This document shows positions 1 through 6,946 of a stretch of 9,973 bases of DNA, piece after piece (positions within the stretch are counted from its first letter, which is position 1; every line of letters begins with the position of its first letter). Made by a program: the position numbers and the translations under genes. The notes under the pieces were generated by a model. The model was not told the origin of the DNA and did no database searches. It worked only from the letters and a program-made list of their open reading frames with translations. The DNA lies in NCBI GenBank assembly GCA_028287885.1, contig JAQBOT010000377.1, forward strand, positions 1-9,973. The letters are read 5' to 3'. The stretch comes from Pedobacter sp. Lineage in GTDB: Bacteria > Bacteroidota > Bacteroidia > Sphingobacteriales > Sphingobacteriaceae.

Positions 1-99
1 TTGAAGCCAGCACAATTAATAACACATAATTTTACATTGGACAACATTTTAGAAGCCTACATGGTGTTTGGAAATGCAGCCGAAGAAAAGTCTATGTAA
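1..99 (+). CDS. Zinc-dependent alcohol dehydrogenase, C-terminal end (partial)
   Basis: Frame 1 is open from the window edge to TAA at 97-99 and gives 32 residues beginning LKPAQLITHNFTLDNILEAY. The pattern of Leu-Ile-Thr-His, a hydrophobic residue, then an Ile-x-x-Ala-Tyr helix is typical of the last helix of medium-chain zinc-dependent alcohol dehydrogenases, where LITH-(x)n-EAYxxF precedes the C-terminus. The catalytic zinc site, the Rossmann fold and the start all lie outside the window, so substrate and cofactor cannot be judged. The usual final beta strand after the helix seems to be missing, because the protein stops at EEKSM. The gene converges on the MATE exporter gene, with 120 bp between their stops. 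The family call rests on this short tail only. Confidence 0.6.
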   Translation: MKPAQLITHNFTLDNILEAYMVFGNAAEEKSM

Positions 100-134
100 T
101 TTATTATCAAACCATAAATAGATTCGTATCAAAC

Positions 135-152
135 AGGGCCTACATGAGCCCT
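135..152. other. Weak hairpin between convergent genes
   Basis: AGGGC (135-139) and GCCCT (148-152) can pair around an 8-nt loop in the 120-bp gap between the convergent dehydrogenase and MATE genes. It could help end transcription from either side, but the stem is only 5 bp and no T-tract follows on either strand. No better terminator is visible in this gap. Confidence 0.2.
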
Positions 153-219
153 ACTTATACCGCAATTGTATCGTAGTTGTTCAGGAAGTGGTTATTTGCT
201 GATAAGGGAGTGCTTAGAT

Positions 220-1581
220 CTAATTGGAGATAAGCAAGGATCTTGTTTTATTTTGAAAGCGCAGGAACAAGAGTACTGATGCAGTCAGCAGCCCTACCGT
301 TAAGCCATACCAAATGCCGTTTACGCCAATTTTCATCGTGATACCTAGAAAATATCCCAAGGGAATTCCGATTAGCCAATAAGCAATAAACGTGATTAAC
401 GTAGGAATATTCACATCTCCGATACCCCTTAAAACACCAAGGCCAACAACCTGGGTGCCGTCAAACAACTGGAAAAACCCCGCAATGATCAACAGCTGCG
501 CTGCTATTCTTATAACAGCATCATCTTCTGTGTAGATGAAAGGTAGGTAGCTGTTTGCAAAAACAAATAAGAGTGCCGTAAGACTCATAAAGGCAATGAT
601 AACATGATAGCTTGCGATAGCAGATTTTCTGAGCTCCGGATATGCTTGCTTACCAAAGTTGTTTCCAGTTTTAATTGTGGCAGCAGAGGCTATCCCGCTG
701 GCCAGCATATAGGTAACTGCGGCAAGATTGATGGCCACCTGGTGCGCAGCTTGTTGCACAGTACCGATCGTACCTATCAATATGGCAGCTCCGCTAAATG
801 CACTTATCTCAAACGCATACTGCATCGCCACAGGTGCGCCAATTTTAAAAATCTTTCCTGCTCTCAACCTATCAAGGTCGAAAAGCTTAAATTCAGAAAT
901 ATAAGCTTTGAAATATTTAGACCTTAATACATAAAAAGACATTACAAGAGCCATTATAGTCCGGTCTATCAGTGTACTCAACCCAACTCCTTTGACGCCC
1001 ATCGGCGCAATGCCAAACAAACCTTTTACGAATATAATGCCCAGAACAATATTCAGCACGTTTCCCCAAACGGATATATACATCGCCTGTTTGGTAAATC
1101 CCAATCCTTCAGCAAATTGCTTGAATGTTTGAAACACCATTAGCGGTATAATGGAGAGACCAAGGTACGTTAAGTAAGGCTTAGCCTGAGCCACCACCTC
1201 TTTGGATTGCCCCATATGGTCGATAATGCTGAGGGTACCGAAATGGATGAACAAATAAAGGATAACAGAAGTCGAAAAGTTAATAACCAGGCTGTTGGAT
1301 AGCAATTTACCACATTCAACATTGTTTTTGCGTCCGTGTTCTTGAGCAATCAAAGGTGTGAGACCGTAAGAAATACCCAAACCGATAACAAGGATTAACA
1401 TGAAAATACTATTTACCAGGGAAACTGCTGCAAGGGGTATGGTTCCTGCAAAATGACCAACAATGATGCTGTCGGCCATATTAACGAGTGTATGACCAAG
1501 TTGTGAGACAACAATTGGAATTGCAAGACGAAGATTATCGGTATAGAAAGGCTTGTATTTTTGATAAAAAGGAAGAATCAT
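220..1581 (-). CDS. MATE-family multidrug/Na+ (or H+) antiporter
   Basis: The 453-residue protein has the usual length and composition of an inner-membrane MATE exporter with about 12 membrane helices. These transporters expel cationic drugs, dyes or toxic metabolites in exchange for Na+ or H+. The two homologous halves are visible: the first begins near residues 17-55 (LAIPIVVSQLG, then NMADSIIVGHFAG) and the second near 244-285 (KIGAPVAMQYAFEISAF, then QQAAHQ at 276-281). A conserved-looking GVNGIWYGLTVG segment lies near the end (419-430), and a basic tail closes the protein. The pattern resembles the NorM/MdtK branch, but the substrate cannot be read from sequence. The ATG start fits the exact -7 element 17 bp upstream. 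It is last in a minus-strand cluster, 27 bp after the AlbA_2 gene, and may be transcribed both with the cluster and from its own promoter. Confidence 0.93.
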   Translation of the reverse strand: MILPFYQKYKPFYTDNLRLAIPIVVSQLGHTLVNMADSIIVGHFAGTIPLAAVSLVNSIFMLILVIGLGISYGLTPLIAQEHGRKNNVECGKLLSNSLVINFSTSVILYLFIHFGTLSIIDHMGQSKEVVAQAKPYLTYLGLSIIPLMVFQTFKQFAEGLGFTKQAMYISVWGNVLNIVLGIIFVKGLFGIAPMGVKGVGLSTLIDRTIMALVMSFYVLRSKYFKAYISEFKLFDLDRLRAGKIFKIGAPVAMQYAFEISAFSGAAILIGTIGTVQQAAHQVAINLAAVTYMLASGIASAATIKTGNNFGKQAYPELRKSAIASYHVIIAFMSLTALLFVFANSYLPFIYTEDDAVIRIAAQLLIIAGFFQLFDGTQVVGLGVLRGIGDVNIPTLITFIAYWLIGIPLGYFLGITMKIGVNGIWYGLTVGLLTASVLLFLRFQNKTRSLLISN

Positions 1582-1598
1582 GAACCAGAAATGAGGCG

Positions 1599-1606
1599 CA
1601 AAGGTA
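1599..1606 (-). promoter_or_regulatory. Promoter -7 element of the MATE gene
   Basis: Read on the minus strand the sequence is TACCTTTG, an exact match to the Bacteroidota sigma-ABfr -7 consensus TAnnTTTG. It lies 17 bp before the MATE ATG and just past the stop codon of the upstream gene, so the RNA leader would be only about 10 nt. No clear -33 TTG is seen at the expected distance, which falls inside the upstream gene. Confidence 0.6.
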
Positions 1607-1608
1607 GT

Positions 1609-2241
1609 CTATTTGCTGTTTATGAAAGTGAAGTACTCTTGCTTTTCAGAAGTATGCGGTTCTATAAGGCCGGTAAGAATTAAGTTAACCAGCACTTTTT
1701 GTGCGTTCTTATGTGAACTTCTGGTTATCTTACTAAACTGCTTTAAGGTAATTTTACCTTGCTCTTCGAGGTACTTAAACAGCTTTCTTTCCATGTCTGT
1801 GTATATAATAAGGGTGCCGGTTTCCTTGTTTTCTTTTTTGAGCATTTCCAATATTACATTACTCGCAAGGATACATTTATCTTCAACGCGGTAATAAGCC
1901 CACCATTTCTGATTTTCATCCAATGCGTAATGCGGCTTGGTTTCGCTTTTATCAATTGAAACCACCAGCACAAGTTTATCATCTACGTAAACTTCTTCGT
2001 ACTTTGGTTCGATGGCGGGTTTGCAGAATTGAGTAGCCGACTTATTAATCATATACTTTTCTTCGTCCTCAGACTTAACGCCGACAATTTTTCCGTCATC
2101 GGTGACGCCAATCAATAATTGCCCGCCTTTGCCGTTTGCAAAAGCGACTAAGCTCTTTGCAATTTTTTGGCTGCTTGTTATTGTTTTCTTGAAATCGACT
2201 GTAGTTCCTTCACCTTCTAAAATTAGTTTCCTGATGTTCAT
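1609..2241 (-). CDS. Schlafen AlbA_2 domain protein with C-terminal winged helix
   Basis: The protein has 210 residues. Residues 1-130 fit the Schlafen AlbA_2 fold (the family often annotated 'ATP-binding protein' or 'divergent AAA_4'): a start motif EGTTVDFKK at 11-19 in the place of the usual ExxxxEFK, then AFANGKGGQLLIGVTDDGKI at 33-52, and WWAYYRV at 113-119. Residues 147-208 look like a winged helix-turn-helix (MERKLFKYLEEQGKITLKQF, then a helix ending in NLILTGLIEP). This layout occurs in bacterial proteins presumed to bind nucleic acid. Most are uncharacterised, and the role could be regulation or RNA processing. It follows the DUF4442 gene by 21 bp and precedes the MATE gene by 27 bp. 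A link to the control of these neighbours is a guess. The start is ATG, with no Shine-Dalgarno sequence. Confidence 0.82.
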   Translation of the reverse strand: MNIRKLILEGEGTTVDFKKTITSSQKIAKSLVAFANGKGGQLLIGVTDDGKIVGVKSEDEEKYMINKSATQFCKPAIEPKYEEVYVDDKLVLVVSIDKSETKPHYALDENQKWWAYYRVEDKCILASNVILEMLKKENKETGTLIIYTDMERKLFKYLEEQGKITLKQFSKITRSSHKNAQKVLVNLILTGLIEPHTSEKQEYFTFINSK

Positions 2242-2262
2242 ACGGCTTCAAGATAATGATAG

Positions 2263-2748
2263 TTAATACGCGATGGTTGACTTTTCTCCAGTGTGCAAGT
2301 TTCTTACATAAACTTCGTTCATAACCGTGGCACAAAGTTCACCCTCTTTATTTAATATTTCAATCGGATATGCTTTTACGAACTTTCCTACTGTATTTAA
2401 CGCGTGTATTGCCTCTTCAAGCATCTCATCTGTTAATAATACTGTAAAATACAGATTGGAGCGGCCAGGTTTTAAATATTGTATTGATGCACTTTTGAGC
2501 CAAACCCGAACCTTAAAGCCTTTCCGTTGAAGAACCTGGTCGAATAATAATGCATAAACCGGGTCTGTGGCGCAATAAATTGTACCACCAAAAATAGAAC
2601 CATTATAATTATTATTAAACAGGCTTTTAGCGATTTTCACATCTACGCCAAAGAAATCTTTATGGAACTTTCTTATTGATATACGTTGAAACAAGAAGGG
2701 AGGATATAGGCAGAGTCCCCATCTGAGCATCTTTTCTGAAACAATCAT
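2263..2748 (-). CDS. DUF4442 hotdog-fold protein (thioesterase-like)
   Basis: The 161-residue protein matches the pattern of the DUF4442 family, which has the hotdog fold of acyl-CoA thioesterases: an N-terminal helical part, a central NNNYNGSIFGGTIYCATDP stretch (45-63) with the Gly-Gly turn before the long hotdog helix (about 59-76), then strands around VRVWLKSASIQYLKPG (80-95) and a final strand ELCATVMNEVYVRN (137-150). No signal peptide is seen, so it should be cytoplasmic. Known hotdog relatives hydrolyse acyl-thioesters, but no substrate or activity is established for this group as far as I can tell. ATG at 2746-2748 is taken as the start. Met7 (2728-2730) is a possible alternative, and no clear promoter decides between them. 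This is the first gene of the minus-strand cluster and is divergent from the small lipoprotein gene. Confidence 0.82.
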   Translation of the reverse strand: MIVSEKMLRWGLCLYPPFLFQRISIRKFHKDFFGVDVKIAKSLFNNNYNGSIFGGTIYCATDPVYALLFDQVLQRKGFKVRVWLKSASIQYLKPGRSNLYFTVLLTDEMLEEAIHALNTVGKFVKAYPIEILNKEGELCATVMNEVYVRNLHTGEKSTIAY

Positions 2749-2837
2749 GAGCTCTAAATATCAGAAAGTTTATTCAAGTTTTAAACTAATATCGAATTAT
2801 GGGCGTTATAACCCTGAAAGATCGCACAGACTGCCAC

Positions 2838-2868
2838 TTGCTTAACCGCGGTGGTTGATTTATATCTG
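2838..2868 (+). promoter_or_regulatory. Candidate promoter of the Thr-rich lipoprotein gene
   Basis: A TTG (2838-2840) is separated by 20 bp from TATATCTG (2861-2868), which matches the Bacteroidota -7 consensus TAnnTTTG at all but one position. The spacer holds the perfect palindrome ACCGCGGT (2845-2852), inside a slightly longer AACC...GGTT dyad (2844-2856), which could be an operator. Transcription would start near 2875, leaving a leader of about 75 nt. Confidence 0.4.
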
Positions 2869-2881
2869 AAAGCAATCTTTT

Positions 2882-2915
2882 TATTCAAATTGATTTTTTT
2901 AAAACTATTTGAATA
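2882..2915 (+). repeat. Perfect 9-bp inverted repeat in the lipoprotein gene leader
   Basis: TATTCAAAT (2882-2890) and ATTTGAATA (2907-2915) are exact reverse complements separated by 16 nt. If transcription starts near 2875, this would form a stem-loop close to the 5' end of the mRNA. If not, it could be a DNA-level binding site. The arms are AT-rich, so chance is possible. Confidence 0.45.
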
Positions 2916-2948
2916 TATGTCTGTTTAATAAGTAATTAAAACTATTCT

Positions 2949-3176
2949 ATGAAAAAAATGATTTTAAGTCTTGCTGTTGCGGGGTCTATGATATTAGCCA
3001 CATCAGCATGCAATTCGACCAAGAATGTGTCTGGCTCATCAGATAGCACTGGTACGGATTCAACAACAACCAGTACACCAACAACAACGGGTACTACTGG
3101 CACTACAGGTACAACTACCACCGACACAACAAGAACTACAACACCGCCAGACACTACAAAAAGACCACCAATGTAG
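2949..3176 (+). CDS. Small Thr/Ser-rich lipoprotein, probably O-glycosylated
   Basis: The product has 75 residues. Residues 1-20 form a signal peptide (MKKMILSLAVAGSMILATSA) followed by Cys21 in a relaxed lipobox (TSA-C), so the protein is probably cut by signal peptidase II and lipid-anchored in the envelope. The mature part (about 55 residues) has no predicted fold and consists mostly of Thr, Ser, Gly and Pro, with three consecutive GTT units at 48-56. All four aspartates of the mature chain sit in Asp-Ser/Thr-Thr triplets (D32, D37, D59, D68), the sequon used by the Bacteroidota O-glycosylation system. It is monocistronic, with a strong terminator 14 bp after the stop. The ATG start is supported by the signal peptide. 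I do not recognise a family, and the specific role is unknown. A Val-rich antisense frame over the same region is a shadow. Confidence 0.8.
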   Translation: MKKMILSLAVAGSMILATSACNSTKNVSGSSDSTGTDSTTTSTPTTTGTTGTTGTTTTDTTRTTTPPDTTKRPPM

Positions 3177-3190
3177 TCTGACACGAATTC

Positions 3191-3221
3191 AAAAAAGCCG
3201 GAAAATTCCGGCTTTTTTTTT
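3191..3221 (+). terminator. Intrinsic terminator after the small lipoprotein gene
   Basis: GCCGGAA (3197-3203) pairs with TTCCGGC (3206-3212), or with a 6-bp stem if a 4-nt loop is required, and is followed by nine T (3213-3221). Six A (3191-3196) precede the stem and can extend it with the T-tract, so some activity toward the minus strand is also possible. Confidence 0.93.
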
Positions 3222-3296
3222 GTCTAAATATTCTTCATTTGAAAGGTTGTTTGCGCGTTAATAGTCAAGAAATTGTATTATCTGTACTTTCAAATC

Positions 3297-3313
3297 CTTA
3301 AAGCATCTTTAAG
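3297..3313. promoter_or_regulatory. Perfect dyad upstream of the hemF -7 element (candidate operator)
   Basis: CTTAAAGCATCTTTAAG consists of two exact 7-bp inverted arms around CAT. It ends 3 bp before the -7 element of hemF, so it occupies the promoter spacer, a classic position for a repressor or activator site. The pattern does not match the FNR/CRP half-sites TTGAT/TGTGA. The cognate regulator is unknown. Confidence 0.45.
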
Positions 3314-3316
3314 TAC

Positions 3317-3324
3317 TACCTTTG
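3317..3324 (+). promoter_or_regulatory. hemF: Promoter -7 element of hemF
   Basis: TACCTTTG matches TAnnTTTG exactly and lies 14 bp before the ATG at 3339. A start near 3331 would give a leader under 10 nt. The longer reading frame that opens with TTG at 3273 would begin upstream of this promoter and is therefore rejected. No clear -33 TTG is seen. Confidence 0.65.
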
Positions 3325-3338
3325 AATTTACACAAAAT

Positions 3339-4235
3339 ATGATGTTTAAAGAAAAAGTTGTCGCAACTTATCAGCAAATACAAGACGAGATTTGTACTGC
3401 ACTAGAGGTTTCAGATGGTTTTGGAACTTTTGAACAGGAGATCTGGCAAAGAGAAGGTGGCGGAGGTGGAAGGACCCGGATCATGCAAAACGGTAATGTA
3501 ATTGAAAAGGGTGGGGTCAACTTTTCCTCTGTCCATGGCACATTACCCGAGAACATCAAAAAAGCATTTAAGGTAGACAGCGAAAATTTCTTTGCCACCG
3601 GGGTTTCCATTGTTATGCATCCTTCAAATCCCTTTGTTCCGATAATACATTTAAATATCAGATATTTCGAGTTGGATGACAACACACGATGGTTTGGAGG
3701 TGGAATAGACTTGACGCCGCATTATGTCATTGATACTGATGCACGTTTTTTCCATCACTACATCAAAGATGTGTGCGATGAGTTTAATCCAGAGTTTTAC
3801 TCGAGTTTCAAGAAAAACGCTGACGACTACTTTTATATTAAACACAGGGCAGAAACCCGGGGTGTCGGTGGAATATTCTATGATCGGCTACAGCCAAAAA
3901 CTGCTAACCTGGATTATGAAAGTATTCTTGACTTCTCTGCAGCCGTCGGGCGATCCTTTATACCTATATATACAGAGCTAATTGATCGCAATCGTGATTC
4001 GGCATTTACAGAGGCAGAAAAGGAGTGGCAATATCTACGACGAAGCCGATATGCAGAGTTCAATCTGGTCTATGATTCTGGAACAAAATTCGGGCTTGAA
4101 ACAAATGGCCGTATCGAATCTATCTTGATGAGTTTGCCACCAACGGCAAAATGGGCGTACAATTTCAAACCCATTCCTGATAGCCCAGAGGCACTTACTA
4201 CCGATCGTTTAAGAAAAGGTATTAACTGGGTTTAA
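3339..4235 (+). CDS. hemF: Oxygen-dependent coproporphyrinogen III oxidase
   Basis: HemF catalyses the oxidative decarboxylation of two propionate groups of coproporphyrinogen III to vinyl groups, giving protoporphyrinogen IX with O2 as electron acceptor (EC 1.3.3.3). It acts in the cytoplasm as a homodimer in haem synthesis. From Met at 3339 the protein has 298 residues, close to the 299 of E. coli HemF. Family landmarks are EIWQREGGGGGRTRIM (34-49), GGVNFSSVHG (58-67), WFGGGIDLTPHY (118-129), the signature HRAETRGVGGIFYD (169-182), and SRYAEFNLVYDSGTKFGL (236-253). The frame is open further up to a TTG at 3273, but the promoter position and family length favour 3339; the adjacent ATG at 3342 is equally possible. 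It appears monocistronic, 98 bp before gyrA. Dependence on O2 implies haem synthesis under aerobic conditions. An oxygen-independent enzyme, if any, would lie elsewhere. Confidence 0.97.
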   Translation: MMFKEKVVATYQQIQDEICTALEVSDGFGTFEQEIWQREGGGGGRTRIMQNGNVIEKGGVNFSSVHGTLPENIKKAFKVDSENFFATGVSIVMHPSNPFVPIIHLNIRYFELDDNTRWFGGGIDLTPHYVIDTDARFFHHYIKDVCDEFNPEFYSSFKKNADDYFYIKHRAETRGVGGIFYDRLQPKTANLDYESILDFSAAVGRSFIPIYTELIDRNRDSAFTEAEKEWQYLRRSRYAEFNLVYDSGTKFGLETNGRIESILMSLPPTAKWAYNFKPIPDSPEALTTDRLRKGINWV

Positions 4236-4294
4236 ATTTCCCGTTTAATGCCTCTATACCCCAATAATTTCTTAAATTCGCATGGTTAATATAA

Positions 4295-4302
4295 TACCTT
4301 TA
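4295..4302 (+). promoter_or_regulatory. gyrA: Candidate -7 element of gyrA
   Basis: TACCTTTA matches the TAnnTTTG consensus except for the last base and lies 31 bp before the gyrA ATG. No clear -33 TTG is visible. It is the best candidate in the 98-bp gap between hemF and gyrA. Confidence 0.4.
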
Positions 4303-4308
4303 TTTAAA

Positions 4309-4321
4309 TCGTTTTAAACGA
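4309..4321. repeat. Short dyad near the predicted gyrA transcription start
   Basis: TCGTTTTAAACGA has two exact 6-bp arms around one T, just downstream of the candidate -7 element where transcription would begin. It might be a regulator site, but it is short and AT-rich. Confidence 0.25.
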
Positions 4322-4333
4322 GCAATATAATTT

Positions 4334-6919
4334 ATGGCTGAAGACTTAGAAAATCAGGAGAACGACAAAATTATTAAAATCAGTATCGACGAGCAGATGA
4401 AATCTGCATATATCGATTATTCGATGTCAGTAATTGTGTCTCGTGCCTTACCTGATGTACGTGATGGACTTAAACCTGTTCACCGTCGCGTGTTATATGG
4501 AATGCTTGACTTGGGTTTAGTAAACAACAGACCCTTTAAAAAATCTGCCCGTATTGTCGGTGAGGTACTCGGTAAGTATCACCCACACGGCGATTCATCA
4601 GTGTATATGACTATGGTAAGGATGGCCCAGCCATGGAGCCTTCGTTACATGATGGTTGATGGCCAGGGAAACTTTGGTTCAATTGACGGTGATTCTCCTG
4701 CAGCAATGCGTTATACGGAAGCAAGGTTCACAAAAATTGCTGAAGATATGTTGGCTGATATCAATAAAGATACGGTTGATTTCCAGCTTAACTTTGATGA
4801 TTCACTTCAGGAGCCAACGGTTCTGCCATCTAAAGTTCCAAATCTACTTATAAATGGTGCTTCTGGTATTGCTGTTGGTATGGCTACGAATATGCCTCCG
4901 CACAACATGACTGAGGCGATCAATGCTACAATCGCGTACATTGAAAACAAAGATATTACCATACCTGAATTAATGAAATATATTAAGGCTCCGGATTTTC
5001 CGACAGGCGCAATTATATATGGATATGCAGGTGTTCAGGAAGCTTTTGAAACTGGCCGCGGTCGTATCGTCATGCGCGCAAAGGCGGAGATCGAAACGAT
5101 TAAAGACAGAGAAACCATCATTGTAACCGAAATACCTTATCAGGTAAACAAGTCAATGATGATTGAACGTACAGCAGAACTTGTAGGCGAGAAGAAACTA
5201 GAAGGAATCTCCAACATTAAAGATGAATCCAATAAAGATGGAATTCGCATAGTTTATGAAATCAGACGCGATGCAAACGCTTCTATCGTATTAAATAACC
5301 TGTTTAAACAAACTGCACTACAAACTTCATTTAGTGTAAATAACATTGCCCTTGTAAATGGAAGGCCTCAAATGTTAAATCTGAAAGATTTAATCAGGCA
5401 TTTTGTTGATCACAGGCATGATGTTGTAACCAGAAGAACACAGTTTGAGCTTGCTGAAGCGCAAAAACGTGCACATATTCTGGAAGGCTTACTTATAGCA
5501 TTAGATCACCTGGATGAAGTTATCCGTTTGATTCGTGCCTCAAACACGCCGGAAGAAGCAAGAACAGGATTAATGGAGCAATTTGGTTTGAGTGATATTC
5601 AGGCCAGAGCAATTCTTGATATGACCCTACGCAGGCTGACAGGTCTGGAGAGAGATAAAATCAAAGATGAATATAATGAGCTAATGAAAACCATCGAATA
5701 TCTTCAATCGATTCTCGCAAGTGAGGAATTGAGGATGGAAATTATCACAAACGAGCTTAAGGAGATGATGGAGAAGTATGGTGATGAGCGTAGAACTCAA
5801 ATCGTACATTCTGCAGAAGATATGAGCATGGAAGACTTTATTGAGGATGAAGATGTAGTAATCACGATTTCTCATGAAGGTTATATCAAAAGGACTGCGG
5901 CTACAGAATATCGTACACAAGCAAGGGGTGGTAAAGGATCTAAAGGCAGTGACTCAAGAAATGAAGATTTTATTGAGCACCTGTTGGTTGCATCTAACCA
6001 CAACTATATGCTATTCTTTACAGAAACTGGACGTTGTTTCTGGTTGAGGGTTTATGAGATACCGGAAGGTTCTAGACTAAGCAAAGGAAGAGCCATTCAG
6101 AACATCATCAACATACCTAAAGAAGAAAAAATTAAGGCGTATATTAAGGTGAAGAACCTGAAAGATCAGGACTACCTTGAGAACAACTTTATCATTATGT
6201 GTACCAAGAAAGGTACCATCAAAAAGACATCTTTAGAGGCGTATTCAAGACCAAGAGTTAATGGTATAAACGCAATTAATATTAATGATGGTGACCAACT
6301 TCTTGAGGCAAGCTTAACGAGTGGCTCGAGTGAAATCGTGATGGCATTGAAATCTGGTCGTGCGATCAGGTTCAATGAATCTACCGTTAGGCCGATGGGC
6401 AGAACGGCAACCGGTGTACGTGGAGTAACGCTTGCACATGACCTGGATGAGGTGGTTGGTATGATCGCAATTGAAGATCCAACAGCGACAGTTTTAGTTG
6501 TTTCAGAAAAAGGATACGGCAAACGTACTGATATTGATGATTATCGCGTTACTAACAGAGGTGGTAAAGGTGTTAAGACCATTAGCATTACTGAAAAAAC
6601 AGGTGATCTTATTGCTATTAAGAACGTTACGGATGCTGACGATCTAATGATCATCAACAAATCGGGCATAGTTATCCGTATTGTTGTAAGTGGACTGCGT
6701 GTAATGGGCAGGGCAACACAGGGTGTTAGGCTGATCAATTTGAAGGCAAATGACGCAATTGCATCTGTTGCTAAGATTGACCATGAAGAGGAGGAAGCGG
6801 TAGAAGAAGTTTTGGAAAGCCTGGGAGATCTTCCTGAAGGTACTGAGGCTCCTGATATCACTACTGAATTGGGTAACATGACGGGCGACAGCGAAGAAGA
6901 ACCAGAAACCGAAATATAA
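4334..6919 (+). CDS. gyrA: DNA gyrase subunit A
   Basis: GyrA is the breakage-reunion subunit of DNA gyrase (A2B2), which introduces negative supercoils with ATP hydrolysed by GyrB. The 861 residues compare with 875 in E. coli. The N-terminal part has [21 protein letters not shown] (from about 28), the winged-helix [10 protein letters not shown] (83-92) and AAMRYTEAR (123-131) with the catalytic Tyr127, equivalent to E. coli Tyr122. The C-terminal beta-pinwheel carries the gyrase-specific GyrA box QARGGKG (529-535), which separates it from ParC; NRGGKG at 741-746 is a related blade motif. The tail 816-861 has 19 Asp/Glu and no Lys/Arg. Numbering is 5 ahead of E. coli, so Ser88 equals Ser83, but the Asp87 position holds Met92. 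The ATG lacks a Shine-Dalgarno sequence, as is usual here. A TPR gene follows 27 bp later, probably cotranscribed. Confidence 0.98.
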   Translation: MAEDLENQENDKIIKISIDEQMKSAYIDYSMSVIVSRALPDVRDGLKPVHRRVLYGMLDLGLVNNRPFKKSARIVGEVLGKYHPHGDSSVYMTMVRMAQPWSLRYMMVDGQGNFGSIDGDSPAAMRYTEARFTKIAEDMLADINKDTVDFQLNFDDSLQEPTVLPSKVPNLLINGASGIAVGMATNMPPHNMTEAINATIAYIENKDITIPELMKYIKAPDFPTGAIIYGYAGVQEAFETGRGRIVMRAKAEIETIKDRETIIVTEIPYQVNKSMMIERTAELVGEKKLEGISNIKDESNKDGIRIVYEIRRDANASIVLNNLFKQTALQTSFSVNNIALVNGRPQMLNLKDLIRHFVDHRHDVVTRRTQFELAEAQKRAHILEGLLIALDHLDEVIRLIRASNTPEEARTGLMEQFGLSDIQARAILDMTLRRLTGLERDKIKDEYNELMKTIEYLQSILASEELRMEIITNELKEMMEKYGDERRTQIVHSAEDMSMEDFIEDEDVVITISHEGYIKRTAATEYRTQARGGKGSKGSDSRNEDFIEHLLVASNHNYMLFFTETGRCFWLRVYEIPEGSRLSKGRAIQNIINIPKEEKIKAYIKVKNLKDQDYLENNFIIMCTKKGTIKKTSLEAYSRPRVNGINAININDGDQLLEASLTSGSSEIVMALKSGRAIRFNESTVRPMGRTATGVRGVTLAHDLDEVVGMIAIEDPTATVLVVSEKGYGKRTDIDDYRVTNRGGKGVKTISITEKTGDLIAIKNVTDADDLMIINKSGIVIRIVVSGLRVMGRATQGVRLINLKANDAIASVAKIDHEEEEAVEEVLESLGDLPEGTEAPDITTELGNMTGDSEEEPETEI

Positions 6920-6946
6920 ATTAAAAACTAAAATCAAGCAAAAATT

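Noticed and set aside
135..152. Hairpin between the convergent genes as a true terminator
   Set aside because: The stem has only 5 bp and there is no T-tract on either strand; it is listed only as a weak hairpin.
604..927. 107-codon plus-strand frame inside the MATE gene
   Set aside because: Shadow of a well-supported MATE coding sequence; its product has no recognisable features.
2942..3184. Antisense 80-codon frame rich in Val over the lipoprotein gene
   Set aside because: It is the reverse complement of the ACN (Thr) codons of the plus-strand gene, which has a signal peptide, a lipobox and a terminator in the right place.
3273..3338. Longer hemF start at TTG 3273 (22 extra residues)
   Set aside because: It precedes the exact -7 element at 3317-3324, and the extension is not in the HemF family; the 3339 start gives the usual length.
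220..6919. A joint quinolone-resistance locus (MATE exporter plus GyrA Met92)
   Set aside because: The genes are in separate, oppositely oriented units with unrelated genes between them; proximity alone does not support it.
6172..6937. Three antisense frames of 97-116 codons over the end of gyrA
   Set aside because: Shadows of a clear gyrA reading frame, with no promoter or protein-like features.
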